DNA of 64,000 nt from assembly GCA_030603365.1 (NCBI GenBank), contig JAUVXV010000015.1:40421-104420 (forward strand). The letters are read 5' to 3'. Positions 18,708-28,622 of the stretch are shown here, one piece after another (within the stretch, counting starts at the first letter, position 1; every line of letters begins with the position of its first letter). The stretch comes from Candidatus Heimdallarchaeota archaeon (GTDB taxonomy: Archaea; Asgardarchaeota; Heimdallarchaeia; Heimdallarchaeales; Heimdallarchaeaceae). The notes under the pieces are model-generated. The model saw only the letters and a list, made by a program, of their open reading frames with translations, had not been told where the DNA came from and did no database searches. The translations under genes and the position numbers were made by a program.

Positions 18708-21700
18708 ATGGACCCAGTATCAACTTATCTAATTCTCACTCTGATGGTTCCAATAATATCGGAATTTTTTGGAGATAAACTTTTGAATAGAATATTAGAA
18801 AAACTAAAGTCTTTATTTAAGAGATCATCTAAAAACGAGGTTGATTCAGAAAAAATTGAAGAAAAGATGAGTACTTATCTTAATGATATTTTAGATGAAA
18901 ACGGAGAAAATTCTCAAGAGTTCAAGAAGATACCTTCTTTCTTGATACATATGGGAGAGACAATATCCAAAGTGATCAAACTCTCTGCAGATGAACAAGT
19001 CAAACAAATTAGTATTCAAATTTCATCTGAATTTGAAAAACTTGAAGCAAAAACTGAACTACAGTTTAAAGAATTGAAGAATCTATTTGAAGAATTCCAA
19101 TTTAATATACTAAAGTATTCTAAGGATTTAAACGAAATTAACCAAGAGTTAAAAAATCAACTTACCATATTGAGAAAAAAAATCCAAGAATTTGACACAT
19201 TAATTTCAAAAGAAAATTTAATTCCTCTAAATTACTATCTAAATAGACAAGAAAGTAGAAGAATGCTAGAAAGGCACCCAAAATTAATTGGCAGGTCATA
19301 TGAAATTAATAGATTACTTAATTTTCTAAATAGCAATCAAAACGTAATTTTGATATCAGGTCCAGGAGGAGTTGGAAAAACAAGGCTTATACTAGAATTT
19401 GCAAAGGAGGTTATGAAGTTAAATTCTTGGAGTGTAAATTTCATTAACCACAATAAGGAATTCAAAGTTCAACATGAGACAATTAACAGAGTATTGATTT
19501 TGGATGATGCAACTAGGTATGCAGATAAAATGTCTCTTATTGACTATATCATAAACAATTCAAGAATTAATAATATGAAGTTTATTCTTTTGGATCGAAG
19601 TATATTTAGTCAATCCTTGCAATTGGTATTTAAAGAAAAGAATCACAATCTGGAAATTATTAATTTATCAGAAGGTGATGTAAAAGAATTCTTGGATTGC
19701 TATTACAAGGAATTAAATGAGGAAATAAAGAGAGAAATTAGACAAAAATCAAATAACAACTTTGATTTAACAATTCTATTCGCTGATTTCGCTATTAACA
19801 ATCTAGATATCTCAGATCCATTAGAAATACTTGAAACCAAATTAGTGAAATATATAAAGGATATTGCTATTAGAAGGAAAGTAGATGAAATAGATGTTAT
19901 GACAACATTAAGTTTTATATCACTAATCCGTCCAATTAAAATTGATGATCTTAAATTATTAGCACTCGAATCATCATCTATTCTTAAAAATGAAGATATT
20001 ATTAGTGTTTTATATGATGGTACATCAGATCTTTTAGTTTTGAAGGATGACTATGTAGATTTTATCTTTGATTTTTATTCAGATTATTTGAATGCAAAAC
20101 TTATAATCGAGAAGGAAGACATATTTTTACAAAATTTCCATTCTTTGCTTAAAAAACACCCATTAAATCTGACTTTAAACATTTTAGGTTTATCAAGGTT
20201 TTTTGATGTAAGAATAGGTATAAAAGTTGTAGAAATTATAGAGAATATTTGGTCTGAATTGAACAAGATTCAAAAAGTTGAGGTTGACTATTTCTTGTGT
20301 TTAGGATTGTTAACATTTTATTCAGAATATTTCGCATTTATTAATATAAACTCATGCTCATTAGATGCATGGTTTATAAATTACCAGAATCTATATGATA
20401 AGACGAGTGATAGTGAAAATTTAAAAAGACTCCAATTTGAATTCATTTCAATCTTACAAAACTATATCTCTATACATAAATCTGAGTATAATTTAGAGAA
20501 AATTAAAAGAGCTGTTGATTTTGTTAAAAATCTCTCAGAGGAACAAAAAACACAAGATCTCAATATAATGTATGCAAGAAGTTTGGTAAACGCTAGTGCT
20601 GTAACTAGCTTTCACAGCTTAGTAGATGAAACAAACTACTATATAGAAAAAATCAGAAAATTATACGAAACTAGCAGAGACAATCGTATTTTAGAAATCT
20701 TTTCTATTTCACTTAGTAATAGAATATTAGATTCTAGTCAAAGAGAAAATGAAACTGAGTTAATTGAATATATGACTGAGATTCAGAATTTATTTGAAAC
20801 TGAAAACAAAGAATATGTATCAATAGGATTAAGCAACTCACTAAATATTTCCTGTGATTTTTATGGCAAAAAAAACAAATTTGAGAAACTAGAATTCTAT
20901 ATGAGAAAATTAACAGATTTATCTAATGAATTCGAAACAATGCAGATTAGAAGTTCTTTAAATTCTGTTCTATTAAATTCAACAGATGATTATGGAAGAA
21001 ATGGTATGTGGTCAGAATTGGAAAAATCTCTAAATCAACTAGAATTGATATTTGATACCTATCAAGAAGAAGATACACTTGTTAATTGGATAAAAGGTAT
21101 AGCTAATTCAATAAAATACTATGGCAAAAATAAAATGTACAATGAAATGACATTAGGATTGAATAAACTTACACAGATTTATAAAAAACATAGTTTTATG
21201 AATACAGCAGAGTGGATTTCCCATGCTTTATTTAATGCATCTTATCACTATAGTAAAAATATGAGTACAGAACATCTTAAAGGTATAGTAAAGACCATTT
21301 CTTCACTTGCAAATAAATTTGATAATAATGATTTAAGAGAAAAGTATGCAGGAGTACTCTTTAACATAATTAAAACATACGGTGAACTCAAGAATTTTAA
21401 AAATATGGAAGTCTATTTAGGTGAACTTCATTTTCTTCAAAGTAAATTTCCTTTACAGCCAATAAAGCTATTCTACGTGAAAGCTTTAGTGGATTGTTTT
21501 ACCTATTATGCTATGGACTCAAATAATACAAAAGCAAAAGATTGTCTGAAAGAAATTGAAGAAATAAATAAAGTTTTGAATAATCATGAAATAAGGGAAA
21601 AGTATGGTTTTGTACTTACAAATGCTATACATTTTTATGGAATGAACAAAGAACCGAAAAATATTGAATCAATTATTGAAAAACTGAAAATCCTATTTGA

Positions 21701-22376
21701 ATCAAATCCCTCAGGTTTCTTTTTAGAATTTTATTCAAGAGGTCTGTTAAATGTTATCACTCAATTTGGTCAACTAAACGATCTGAATAAACTTGATCTG
21801 TATTTTGAAGTTTTAAACAACTTATATGATAGTACTGGAAACGACTTTTGTTTAATGGACTTATTATCAGCATATATTAATGTGATATTTTCTCTTTCTC
21901 AAGAAAGAAATATAGAAAAGATAAAATTGTACCTAAAGAAATTTAAAAAGAAATTCAAAATAGGATACAATGAAGTAATTGATATGGCTATTGCTAATAT
22001 ATACTTCAATATACTTCCGGTTTTTGATGTTGATCCGGAATTTTTCTTTGTTTTTACAATTAGATTATATAATTTGCGCTTTCATTTGTTTGAATTTAGT
22101 CCTTTATCTCCACAGAATGAGAAGAATGTTTTCATGTTTGAAAAACCAGATAAAGAGCATGCAATAAAGACAATTGAAAACAAAATTGTAAACTATGTAA
22201 GAAATAAAGTAATCACTTTAATAGAAAGAAATACAGATGAAACAAGAGAAATTCTAAACATTCTCAAGAAAGAAGTAAAGAATTATCATGATTTCACTAT
22301 TCTGTTGGATAAGATTATTGAAAAAATTGATGTTAGTCTTCAATCAAAGATCTTTAAGATAATTGATGAATTATAA
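18708..22376 (+). CDS. STAND-type NTPase with coiled-coil N-terminus and helical-repeat C-terminus (NLR-like)
   Basis: 1222 residues. Residues 1-36 are an amphipathic or membrane-associated helix ('TYLILTLMVPIISEFFG'). Coiled coil follows to about 170. A P-loop NTPase of the STAND/NACHT type begins with 'GRSYEINRLLNFL', then Walker A GPGGVGKT (218-225) and Walker B VLILDDATR (Asp266, Asp267), with a sensor-like 'KFILLDRS'. After a winged-helix-like segment, residues about 560-1200 are about a dozen TPR-like helical repeats of near 40 residues. This is the build of NLR and Avs immune proteins: repeats sense, the ATPase assembles, the N-terminus acts. No known nuclease or TIR effector is fused, so the N-terminal helix or a neighbour (DUF4062, HD) may act. 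The GTGAGGT leader gives a ribosome site 9 bases before the ATG. Confidence 0.82.
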   Translation: MDPVSTYLILTLMVPIISEFFGDKLLNRILEKLKSLFKRSSKNEVDSEKIEEKMSTYLNDILDENGENSQEFKKIPSFLIHMGETISKVIKLSADEQVKQISIQISSEFEKLEAKTELQFKELKNLFEEFQFNILKYSKDLNEINQELKNQLTILRKKIQEFDTLISKENLIPLNYYLNRQESRRMLERHPKLIGRSYEINRLLNFLNSNQNVILISGPGGVGKTRLILEFAKEVMKLNSWSVNFINHNKEFKVQHETINRVLILDDATRYADKMSLIDYIINNSRINNMKFILLDRSIFSQSLQLVFKEKNHNLEIINLSEGDVKEFLDCYYKELNEEIKREIRQKSNNNFDLTILFADFAINNLDISDPLEILETKLVKYIKDIAIRRKVDEIDVMTTLSFISLIRPIKIDDLKLLALESSSILKNEDIISVLYDGTSDLLVLKDDYVDFIFDFYSDYLNAKLIIEKEDIFLQNFHSLLKKHPLNLTLNILGLSRFFDVRIGIKVVEIIENIWSELNKIQKVEVDYFLCLGLLTFYSEYFAFININSCSLDAWFINYQNLYDKTSDSENLKRLQFEFISILQNYISIHKSEYNLEKIKRAVDFVKNLSEEQKTQDLNIMYARSLVNASAVTSFHSLVDETNYYIEKIRKLYETSRDNRILEIFSISLSNRILDSSQRENETELIEYMTEIQNLFETENKEYVSIGLSNSLNISCDFYGKKNKFEKLEFYMRKLTDLSNEFETMQIRSSLNSVLLNSTDDYGRNGMWSELEKSLNQLELIFDTYQEEDTLVNWIKGIANSIKYYGKNKMYNEMTLGLNKLTQIYKKHSFMNTAEWISHALFNASYHYSKNMSTEHLKGIVKTISSLANKFDNNDLREKYAGVLFNIIKTYGELKNFKNMEVYLGELHFLQSKFPLQPIKLFYVKALVDCFTYYAMDSNNTKAKDCLKEIEEINKVLNNHEIREKYGFVLTNAIHFYGMNKEPKNIESIIEKLKILFESNPSGFFLEFYSRGLLNVITQFGQLNDLNKLDLYFEVLNNLYDSTGNDFCLMDLLSAYINVIFSLSQERNIEKIKLYLKKFKKKFKIGYNEVIDMAIANIYFNILPVFDVDPEFFFVFTIRLYNLRFHLFEFSPLSPQNEKNVFMFEKPDKEHAIKTIENKIVNYVRNKVITLIERNTDETREILNILKKEVKNYHDFTILLDKIIEKIDVSLQSKIFKIIDEL

Positions 22377-22536
22377 ATTTGAATTTATTTACGAAAAATC
22401 TAATGATGTGACAATCTACTAAATAAATATTATACATTTATTTGTTAAATGAAGCACATTCAAAAAACACTTCTTAATGTAATATTTTTATAGATATAGT
22501 TAATATAATAACTATTACCTGAAGTGAGGTTGTTTA

Positions 22537-25080
22537 ATGGTTGATATATTCCAAATTATGAATAGTAGACTAAACACTTGTTTGTTAAGTATTGAAGAAA
22601 ATCTAAAGTCCTTCTGGAATGATAGAGTACTTCACCAACATTATACTGATCATGGAATGAACCATAGTTTTAGAATCAAACAGATTCTTACAAAATTGTT
22701 AGAGGAATTTCCAGATGCACTAAATGAATATGAGAAATTTATACTATTAGGAGCAGCTTTATTACACGACATAGGAATGCAATTTCCAAGTTATTCCAAA
22801 ATTGAGTTAAAAGCACAATATTCACTTGAAGAATTAGAAAGAATCAGAAAGAACCATCACTTAGCTAGTTTTCAGATTATCAAAGATTCAATATCTCCTA
22901 AAACCAATTTCTCACTTGGTTTAGAAACCTGTAAGGATTTTATAAATGAGATTGCGATTGTGTCTCGTAATCATAGAGGGATTAAACTAAATACTATAAG
23001 CAAAAGTTCAATTGCAGGAATGCTCATTAGAAGGAGATTGTTATCAGCATTGCTACGTTTAGCAGATGAATTAGATTCCGATTTTAGGAGGGTTAATATG
23101 GATGTACTTAACATGTATAACTTGCCTCCCTTAAGCAAGTTTCACTGGTGGTCACACCATTATGTAGAGAGTATAATGATTGATAAAGGACACATAATCG
23201 TGTACTTTAGATTTCCAGTAAGCTTCAAACAAGATCAAAAGTGGGTTTCTATTTTTCAACAAAAAACTATAGAAAGTTTGAGAAGTACGTTTCTTGAAAC
23301 TTATGACATCCTAGATGAAAACAAAATTAGACTTTATCGAGAAATAAAAATTGGAAACACTAGGTTTACATCTGAAGGAGAAGTTTTTGATATTCCTAAC
23401 GACTTAAGACAATTTATTACTGAAAAGATAATTAATTCTCAAGAGAAAATCGAAAATGCTTCCAATCGTATTTCTATGGAATTTTATTTAGATGGAATTC
23501 CATACTCAAATGAAATAAATGCAATACAATTCTTAGAAAAGATAGCAGAAAAATTGGATGGTGAAGATTATGAATCAGCTGCTGTACTAATCGAAAAAAG
23601 CAAAACCGAAATTCATTCTGCCAAAGATAGACTAGTTTTATTGCAAATGGCAGGAGTATGTTACTTTAATTTAGGTAAATATGATTTATCCGAAATCTAC
23701 CTAAAAGAAATCCTCGAATTGTCTACTAAGAGTAATTTAAGAAATATCTATAACCAAATCGTAACCAGAGTTTCATCAGCATCTAATAATAATCTAGGAC
23801 TTATGAAATTACACAAAGGCGAATTTACAAAAGCTCTAGAATTTTTCGAAAAATCGATAGAAGAATGTAATACTATAAAAAATCTTGATGGAAAAGCGAT
23901 TGCGATTGATAATAAAGGAGTGGTCCTTCAAAGATTAGGATTGTTAGATGATGCTTTAAAATGTCATTTTGATGCAAATAAGATCTACAAAATAAATAAA
24001 AGAAAATTCGGTGGAGCTAAATCATTTGGAAATATAGCTAATGTATATTTAATGCAGAATAATCTTGATGAAGCTATAAAATATTCTAGAAAAGCAATGA
24101 AATTATTCACTGATTTGGGGAATAAAAGTGGTGAAGCAGAAGAATTACAAACCATTGGAATAATTCACAATCAAAAAAGAAATTTCAAGGAAGCTTTGAA
24201 GAATTTTGCTCAATCTTACAAACTGTTTAATGCAATTGGATTTAAGAGAGGAATTTTAGTAACAAAACATAACATTGCTGGGATTCTGCTTGAAGAAGGC
24301 AGATACGAGTCTTCTTTGAGAATACTTAACAAGATCTTATTGGAAAGTCAAAAAATTGAAAATATGGACCAAGTAGTTTCTGTAATTACAAGCATAGGTG
24401 ATGTCTATTATAGAAAAAGAAACATTAGAACTGCTTTAGATTATTATGAGAGAAGTTTAGAAATGATTAACTATGCTAATTATAATGTAACTAAAAAAAT
24501 ATACTTTAACATTTCATTATTATACGCAGAACTGAATATTATTGAGAAAGCTCAAGAGTTTTTTGAACTACTCTTAGAAAAATATCCAGAAGATGCTGAC
24601 ATTTGTAGTAATTATGCATTGTTTCTATTTTCAAAATTGAACAATATATCAGATGCTGAAATTTATTTTGAGAAAGCAATTAAATTAGATCCAAAAAATC
24701 AAAATAATCATTTAAACTATGCTAGTATGTTACTTTCAGTAGGAAAGAGTGAAGGAATTAGCATTCTTCAATCAACAACCTTTACTAGTAAAGATGCAGA
24801 ACTCAATAAATTGCTAGAACTTGAAAAATCTCTTTATTTGTTTCTCCATGAAAGTCAAGAGGATCCTAATGTGGATTATCTTGTTAACATAAAAACGCTT
24901 CTAGAGAAAGGTTATATCTCTCAAGGAATGGACTTTAGTAGAAACATTGAACAAGCAATTAGAAGTGGTCATAAATATAAAGAAATCTTAGATATTTTGG
25001 GAGAAGTTATATCTGGTGAAATGAGTATTGATGCACTAGAAACATTCGAAATCTGGCAAAAAGTTGAAACAAAGATATAA
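22537..25080 (+). CDS. HD-superfamily phosphohydrolase (HD-CE-like) fused to TPR repeats
   Basis: 847 residues. The N-terminal domain has His39 and His43 in YTDHGMNHSF, the HD pair His77-Asp78 in ALLHDIGM, a later His pair in KNHHLA, NHRG and the closing RLADELD. This is a complete metal site of the kind called HD-CE, known from conflict systems where it is often fused to Hsp90-like or STAND-associated proteins. From about residue 335 there are about ten TPRs ('GDVYYRKRNIRTALDYYERS' is typical). Expected activity is hydrolysis of a nucleotide or phosphodiester, controlled by protein binding to the TPRs. The leader GTGAGGTTG is the same as that of the STAND gene 160 bases upstream, suggesting joint expression. 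Confidence 0.8.
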   Translation: MVDIFQIMNSRLNTCLLSIEENLKSFWNDRVLHQHYTDHGMNHSFRIKQILTKLLEEFPDALNEYEKFILLGAALLHDIGMQFPSYSKIELKAQYSLEELERIRKNHHLASFQIIKDSISPKTNFSLGLETCKDFINEIAIVSRNHRGIKLNTISKSSIAGMLIRRRLLSALLRLADELDSDFRRVNMDVLNMYNLPPLSKFHWWSHHYVESIMIDKGHIIVYFRFPVSFKQDQKWVSIFQQKTIESLRSTFLETYDILDENKIRLYREIKIGNTRFTSEGEVFDIPNDLRQFITEKIINSQEKIENASNRISMEFYLDGIPYSNEINAIQFLEKIAEKLDGEDYESAAVLIEKSKTEIHSAKDRLVLLQMAGVCYFNLGKYDLSEIYLKEILELSTKSNLRNIYNQIVTRVSSASNNNLGLMKLHKGEFTKALEFFEKSIEECNTIKNLDGKAIAIDNKGVVLQRLGLLDDALKCHFDANKIYKINKRKFGGAKSFGNIANVYLMQNNLDEAIKYSRKAMKLFTDLGNKSGEAEELQTIGIIHNQKRNFKEALKNFAQSYKLFNAIGFKRGILVTKHNIAGILLEEGRYESSLRILNKILLESQKIENMDQVVSVITSIGDVYYRKRNIRTALDYYERSLEMINYANYNVTKKIYFNISLLYAELNIIEKAQEFFELLLEKYPEDADICSNYALFLFSKLNNISDAEIYFEKAIKLDPKNQNNHLNYASMLLSVGKSEGISILQSTTFTSKDAELNKLLELEKSLYLFLHESQEDPNVDYLVNIKTLLEKGYISQGMDFSRNIEQAIRSGHKYKEILDILGEVISGEMSIDALETFEIWQKVETKI

Positions 25081-25604
25081 TAAATCAACTGATCCCATCC
25101 TTCATTGTAATAAATAACATTATTGAAATATCAGTTTTGACTATACAGATGTTTTTACTTCTTCTCTTCTACTTCATTTTCTTTAGATTATCTAATCTCT
25201 TGTGCAGTAGATGGAGTTCTGTTAAAGTTCTCTTTCGGAATTTTAGTTATTCGACAACAATTCTATCTTTTTTGCTGATTCTTCTAGATTACTAGACTAA
25301 AGTCCATAATTATATCCCTATACTCTAATTTGTCATAACCCATAGTGATTCCTTTTTTTCAGTATAATGCAATTGATTTTCTCTTAATTGTCAGTAAGGT
25401 GTCTTCTTGTTTCCTCTTCTTTCTTAAAGCTACATTAGATTTCAGATAAGAAGATGTATTCAAAGAGTTTAGAAAATCCAAGAAGAAGACCTTCATTCAA
25501 GGTCTTATTTATATTTCTTGTAATGATAAAAATGAATTTATTTATTATGTGAGTAAAAAATAATGTAAGAACTTCATAAGAACTTAAAAATACTAAACGA
25601 AATA
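25081..25604 (+). other. Intergenic region, no gene; holds a dispersed hairpin repeat
   Basis: All frames are broken on both strands. The only structure seen is the repeat copy at 25435-25510. It is the right shoulder of the accessory island, followed by a truncated beta-lactamase-fold gene. Confidence 0.5.
25435..25510 (+). repeat. Dispersed intergenic hairpin element, copy 1
   Basis: About 75 bases closely match 30834-30910 (shared core AGATGTATTCAAAGAGTTTA). It ends in a perfect 8-base stem AAGACCTT/AAGGTCTT (25486-25493 with 25499-25506) around a 5-base loop, followed by a T-rich stretch. Shorter matches to the hairpin part are near 28957 and 45978. It could be a terminator-like or mobile small element. 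Confidence 0.5.
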
Positions 25605-25850
25605 TCAAGATAGATATCTCTCTAGAATGTTAATAATATGTTGTTCTACAATTATCTCGTAAATAGGATCTTTATTCGTTAAAATTATGATATTCATGTT
25701 TTTCTCTGGTATCAAAAACATCATAGTAGCAATACCATTTGCTCTACCACCATGACCATACCACTCAATATCACCAAATTTACCTAGTTGACATCCGTAC
25801 CCATAATCACCATAATTACTAGGAACTATATCGGAATGAGGATTTTTCAT
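25605..25850 (-). pseudogene. C-terminal fragment of a beta-lactamase-fold serine hydrolase
   Basis: 81 codons encode only the end of a class C beta-lactamase/PBP-like domain: YGYGCQLGK, the GHGG motif in WYGHGGRANG, then 'MFLIPEKNMNIIILTNKD'. The SxxK and YxN motifs would need about 250 more residues upstream, but the frame closes at a TAA about 20 bases before the ATG and the divergent gene begins at 25929. A truncated relic is the simplest reading. Confidence 0.75.
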
Positions 25851-25928
25851 TAATTGTATAGAATTTTAGATATAAGATCAATGTACAAAGGTTTGTATTA
25901 TAAGTGTTTAAATTCTTAAATAAATTTG

Positions 25929-26579
25929 ATGAAAACTAAAAATACTAGAATCACATCTTTTTTTCTTCTGTTAATTCTTTTACTTATTCCATTCATTGTT
26001 AACACATCACCAAGGAAAAACACCGTCTTAGGAAATACATCTTTAGTACCTCTTGATGTTGATGAAGATTCATATTTGATAGGTTTTCCCGATTTAAGAT
26101 CAGAAAAGAATCTAGAAAGTAATGATGGATTAAATTATTACATTTTGTTTTTATCTTCAGATTTTATTGCACCAGTTATTACAGATGTTAATCACAATCC
26201 TTTAGATCCAACAGAATCAGATGTGATAACTATTGGTGCTAATGTTACAGATGCTTCAGGTATTTATAATGTTACACTCCATTATTGCGTTAATAGAGGA
26301 TTATGGATGAATATTGAAATGATTGTGTCATTTGCATTTCCAGAAATTTTTATGGTAGATATTATTGCTTTTGCAGCAGGTGATTTGATACAATACTATA
26401 TTACTGCATACGATGCTTCAGGAAACTGGAATGAGGGTATTAACGACAATGGAGGTTTATTCTATTCTTTCACTATATTACCAGCTGTACCAGAATTTAA
26501 TGCAAACCCAATTTTAATGATTATAACAACACTTGGATCAGTGTCACTTGTCTATTTAGCTACAAAAAAAGTGAAGTAA
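25929..26579 (+). CDS. Secreted protein with PEF-like C-terminal membrane anchor
   Basis: 216 residues from the ATG at 25929 (a TTG lies one codon upstream). Signal peptide about 8-24. Residues about 75-170 read as one Ig-like beta-sandwich ('FIAPVITDVNHNPLDPTESD' opening, 'IQYYITAYDASGNW' closing) as found in archaeal surface proteins. The C-terminus has VPEFNANP, a hydrophobic helix and the tail TKKVK, the same anchor form as other surface proteins in the window. Function unknown; surface exposure is well supported. Confidence 0.8.
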   Translation: MKTKNTRITSFFLLLILLLIPFIVNTSPRKNTVLGNTSLVPLDVDEDSYLIGFPDLRSEKNLESNDGLNYYILFLSSDFIAPVITDVNHNPLDPTESDVITIGANVTDASGIYNVTLHYCVNRGLWMNIEMIVSFAFPEIFMVDIIAFAAGDLIQYYITAYDASGNWNEGINDNGGLFYSFTILPAVPEFNANPILMIITTLGSVSLVYLATKKVK

Positions 26580-26582
26580 AAT

Positions 26583-26616
26583 TCTTTATATTTTTTATTA
26601 CAATTATTTTTTTTTC
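26583..26616 (+). terminator. T-rich terminator
   Basis: T6 and T10 tracts within 35 bases of the stop codon on the + strand. Confidence 0.4.
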
Positions 26617-26656
26617 AATTCAAAAGGATATATATTTATGAATTTTAAATATTCTT

Positions 26657-27163
26657 ATGGATAAATCAATTACTATCTGCATATTTCTGCATGGAACCAC
26701 TATAATGCATTCTAGTGGTCAAAATTGTTCTAGAGAGGATAGAGTCTTACAGGTTAGAAAAAATGACCCATCAATCTCTGATTATTCTTCTTATATTCCC
26801 ATTGGTAATGTGGTTGATAAACTATTCATTTGGAAAAATCAAGAAGTACAAATTCTATATCTGAGTTTTCACAGAAATAGAAAAGACATAAAAAAGGATA
26901 AATTGGTTCTAAGTAAATTTGGTTTTCCCAAAGGAAAAATCGTTTATCGCAAGAAAAGACAAGAGTACAAAGAACTTATTGAGAGAATAAAGCCTGATAT
27001 TTTAATTGAAGATAATTGTGAAAGTATAGGTGGTGCTGAAGAAATGATTATCACTCATATTGATTCTAATTTGAGAAATAAAATGAGTTTTTTTGTAGTT
27101 AAAGAATTTGAGGGAATAGATCATTTGCCTAATCTCATTGCTGAACTCATGTATAAAAGCTAA
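26657..27163 (+). CDS. Conserved protein of unknown function
   Basis: 168 residues. The start 'ICIFLHGTTIMHSSGQNCSR' and the later 'PDILIEDNCESIGGAEEM' and 'VKEFEGIDHLPNLI' give the impression of a conserved prokaryotic family without an experimentally known role. The alternation of strands and helices ending in Asp/Glu-rich turns (LIEDNCES) would suit a Rossmann- or HAD-like fold, but no catalytic signature is complete, so no activity is proposed. It stands alone with its own AT-rich promoter region. Confidence 0.7.
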   Translation: MDKSITICIFLHGTTIMHSSGQNCSREDRVLQVRKNDPSISDYSSYIPIGNVVDKLFIWKNQEVQILYLSFHRNRKDIKKDKLVLSKFGFPKGKIVYRKKRQEYKELIERIKPDILIEDNCESIGGAEEMIITHIDSNLRNKMSFFVVKEFEGIDHLPNLIAELMYKS

Positions 27164-27368
27164 ACCTCTTCTTCGGAACTAATAGTACTTAGAATAGATA
27201 AATCAATTTTTCATGCAACTCGTTCGAAACTTGGCATTCATTGAGATTTATGTAATAAAATACTATTACATAAGAAGATTTAAATTGTAGAAATGATATA
27301 ACATAACGATATTCGAATTTATACAGATCTATTTAATCTGTTTATTCAAATATCAGGAGATTGTTTAT

Positions 27369-28490
27369 ATGAATAAGAAATTTACGATTGATGAATCTGA
27401 CAAAGTAACTGTCAAGATTATAAAAAATCGTTATATGGATTTTCTTAAAGATCCAAATGTAGTTGGAGTAGCTGTTGGTAGAAAGATACGTGATGGCAAA
27501 GTGACAGATGAACCTTGTATTACTTTTTTTGTAGCTAAAAAAATAGTTAATGAGAAAAAAATACTTCCTGAATTTCTTTTACCTCAGACACTTGAAGAAG
27601 ATGCTGTAGAAGTACAGAGTGATGTAGTAGAGACTGGTCATATATATGCATATGCGGCACATACTTCTCGAGAACGTCCAGCGGTACCTGGTGCTAGCAT
27701 TGGTCATGTTGATGTAACAGCAGGAACGTTAGGAGCAATAGTAATTGATGATAAATCAAAAACCCAAGTTATATTATCAAACAACCATGTTTTAGCAGAT
27801 AGTAATAGAGCCTCTACAAACGATGATATTCTGCAACCAGGTAAAGCTGATGGAGGAACCGTTCCAAATGATGTCATTGGAAATTTACTCAGATTCAAAA
27901 CAATTGATTTTGCTGGAGGTACAAATTACATTGATGCTGCTATTTGCAGCGTGAAAAAGCCTAATTATATTAGTAATACTCCCCATGATGGTATACCAGC
28001 TCCATCGCCTAAGACTCAAGCAGTTGGTTTACTTTTTGCTGGATCAAGTACTCAAACTATAATAAATCCTATCGGTATTGTTCTCAATGAGCTTAAAATC
28101 TCTTTACCTGCAGGTTCTACAATTGAAGGTAGTATTGGTATGAATGTTCAGAAAACTGGTCGAACAACAGGTGGAACAACTAATACAATAAAGAACATAA
28201 ATGCAACAGTTAGAGTTAATTATGGCTCTGCTGGAGAAGCAGTTTTTAGCGACCAAATTGTAACTGGTGACATGTCTGACGGCGGTGATAGCGGTTCTTT
28301 AGTTGTCAAAGGAGGAGCTGGAGCACCAGATGAACCACCAGATAAACCACCAACAAAACCTGGTCCTTGTCCTTGTGGAATTTTCGCACTAGTAGATCCC
28401 CAATTAGACTATACTACAAGTAAAATAGTATTCAATGCATTTAAAGCAAAAAGATTAGCTAAAAAGGAACTGAAGAATAAGAAACAATAA
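27369..28490 (+). CDS. NAL1-like trypsin-fold serine protease with N-terminal pro/chaperone-like domain
   Basis: 373 residues, no signal peptide, so cytoplasmic or activated elsewhere. Residues about 15-85 form a small alpha/beta domain ('VVGVAVGRKIRDGKVTDEPC', 'ILPEFLLP'). The protease domain has the triad His140 in SNNHVLAD, Asp189 in YIDAAI and Ser308 in SDGGDSGSLV, the order and spacing of trypsin-like peptidases of the NAL1 group. A Pro-rich insert (PDEPPDKPPTKPGPCPC) sits near the C-terminus. GGAG lies about 11 bases before the ATG. The following small gene at 28623 encodes a protein like the N-terminal domain alone. Confidence 0.85.
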   Translation: MNKKFTIDESDKVTVKIIKNRYMDFLKDPNVVGVAVGRKIRDGKVTDEPCITFFVAKKIVNEKKILPEFLLPQTLEEDAVEVQSDVVETGHIYAYAAHTSRERPAVPGASIGHVDVTAGTLGAIVIDDKSKTQVILSNNHVLADSNRASTNDDILQPGKADGGTVPNDVIGNLLRFKTIDFAGGTNYIDAAICSVKKPNYISNTPHDGIPAPSPKTQAVGLLFAGSSTQTIINPIGIVLNELKISLPAGSTIEGSIGMNVQKTGRTTGGTTNTIKNINATVRVNYGSAGEAVFSDQIVTGDMSDGGDSGSLVVKGGAGAPDEPPDKPPTKPGPCPCGIFALVDPQLDYTTSKIVFNAFKAKRLAKKELKNKKQ

Positions 28491-28509
28491 TCTTTTTTTC
28501 TTTTTTTTA
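28491..28509 (+). terminator. Oligo-T terminator after the protease gene
   Basis: T7 and T9 tracts begin one base after the TAA stop codon. Confidence 0.5.
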
Positions 28510-28622
28510 TTATATATTATTGTGCATACTAGAGATGCATTTAAAAAAAGCTACACTTTCCCAGAAATATAGGTTGTATATATCTTAAAGAAATTAAAGG
28601 AAAAAATAGGTGATTTATCTTC

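Noticed and set aside
27215..27260. A GTTCGAAACTT segment resembling a tRNA T-loop
   Set aside because: No acceptor, D-arm or anticodon stem can be drawn around it.
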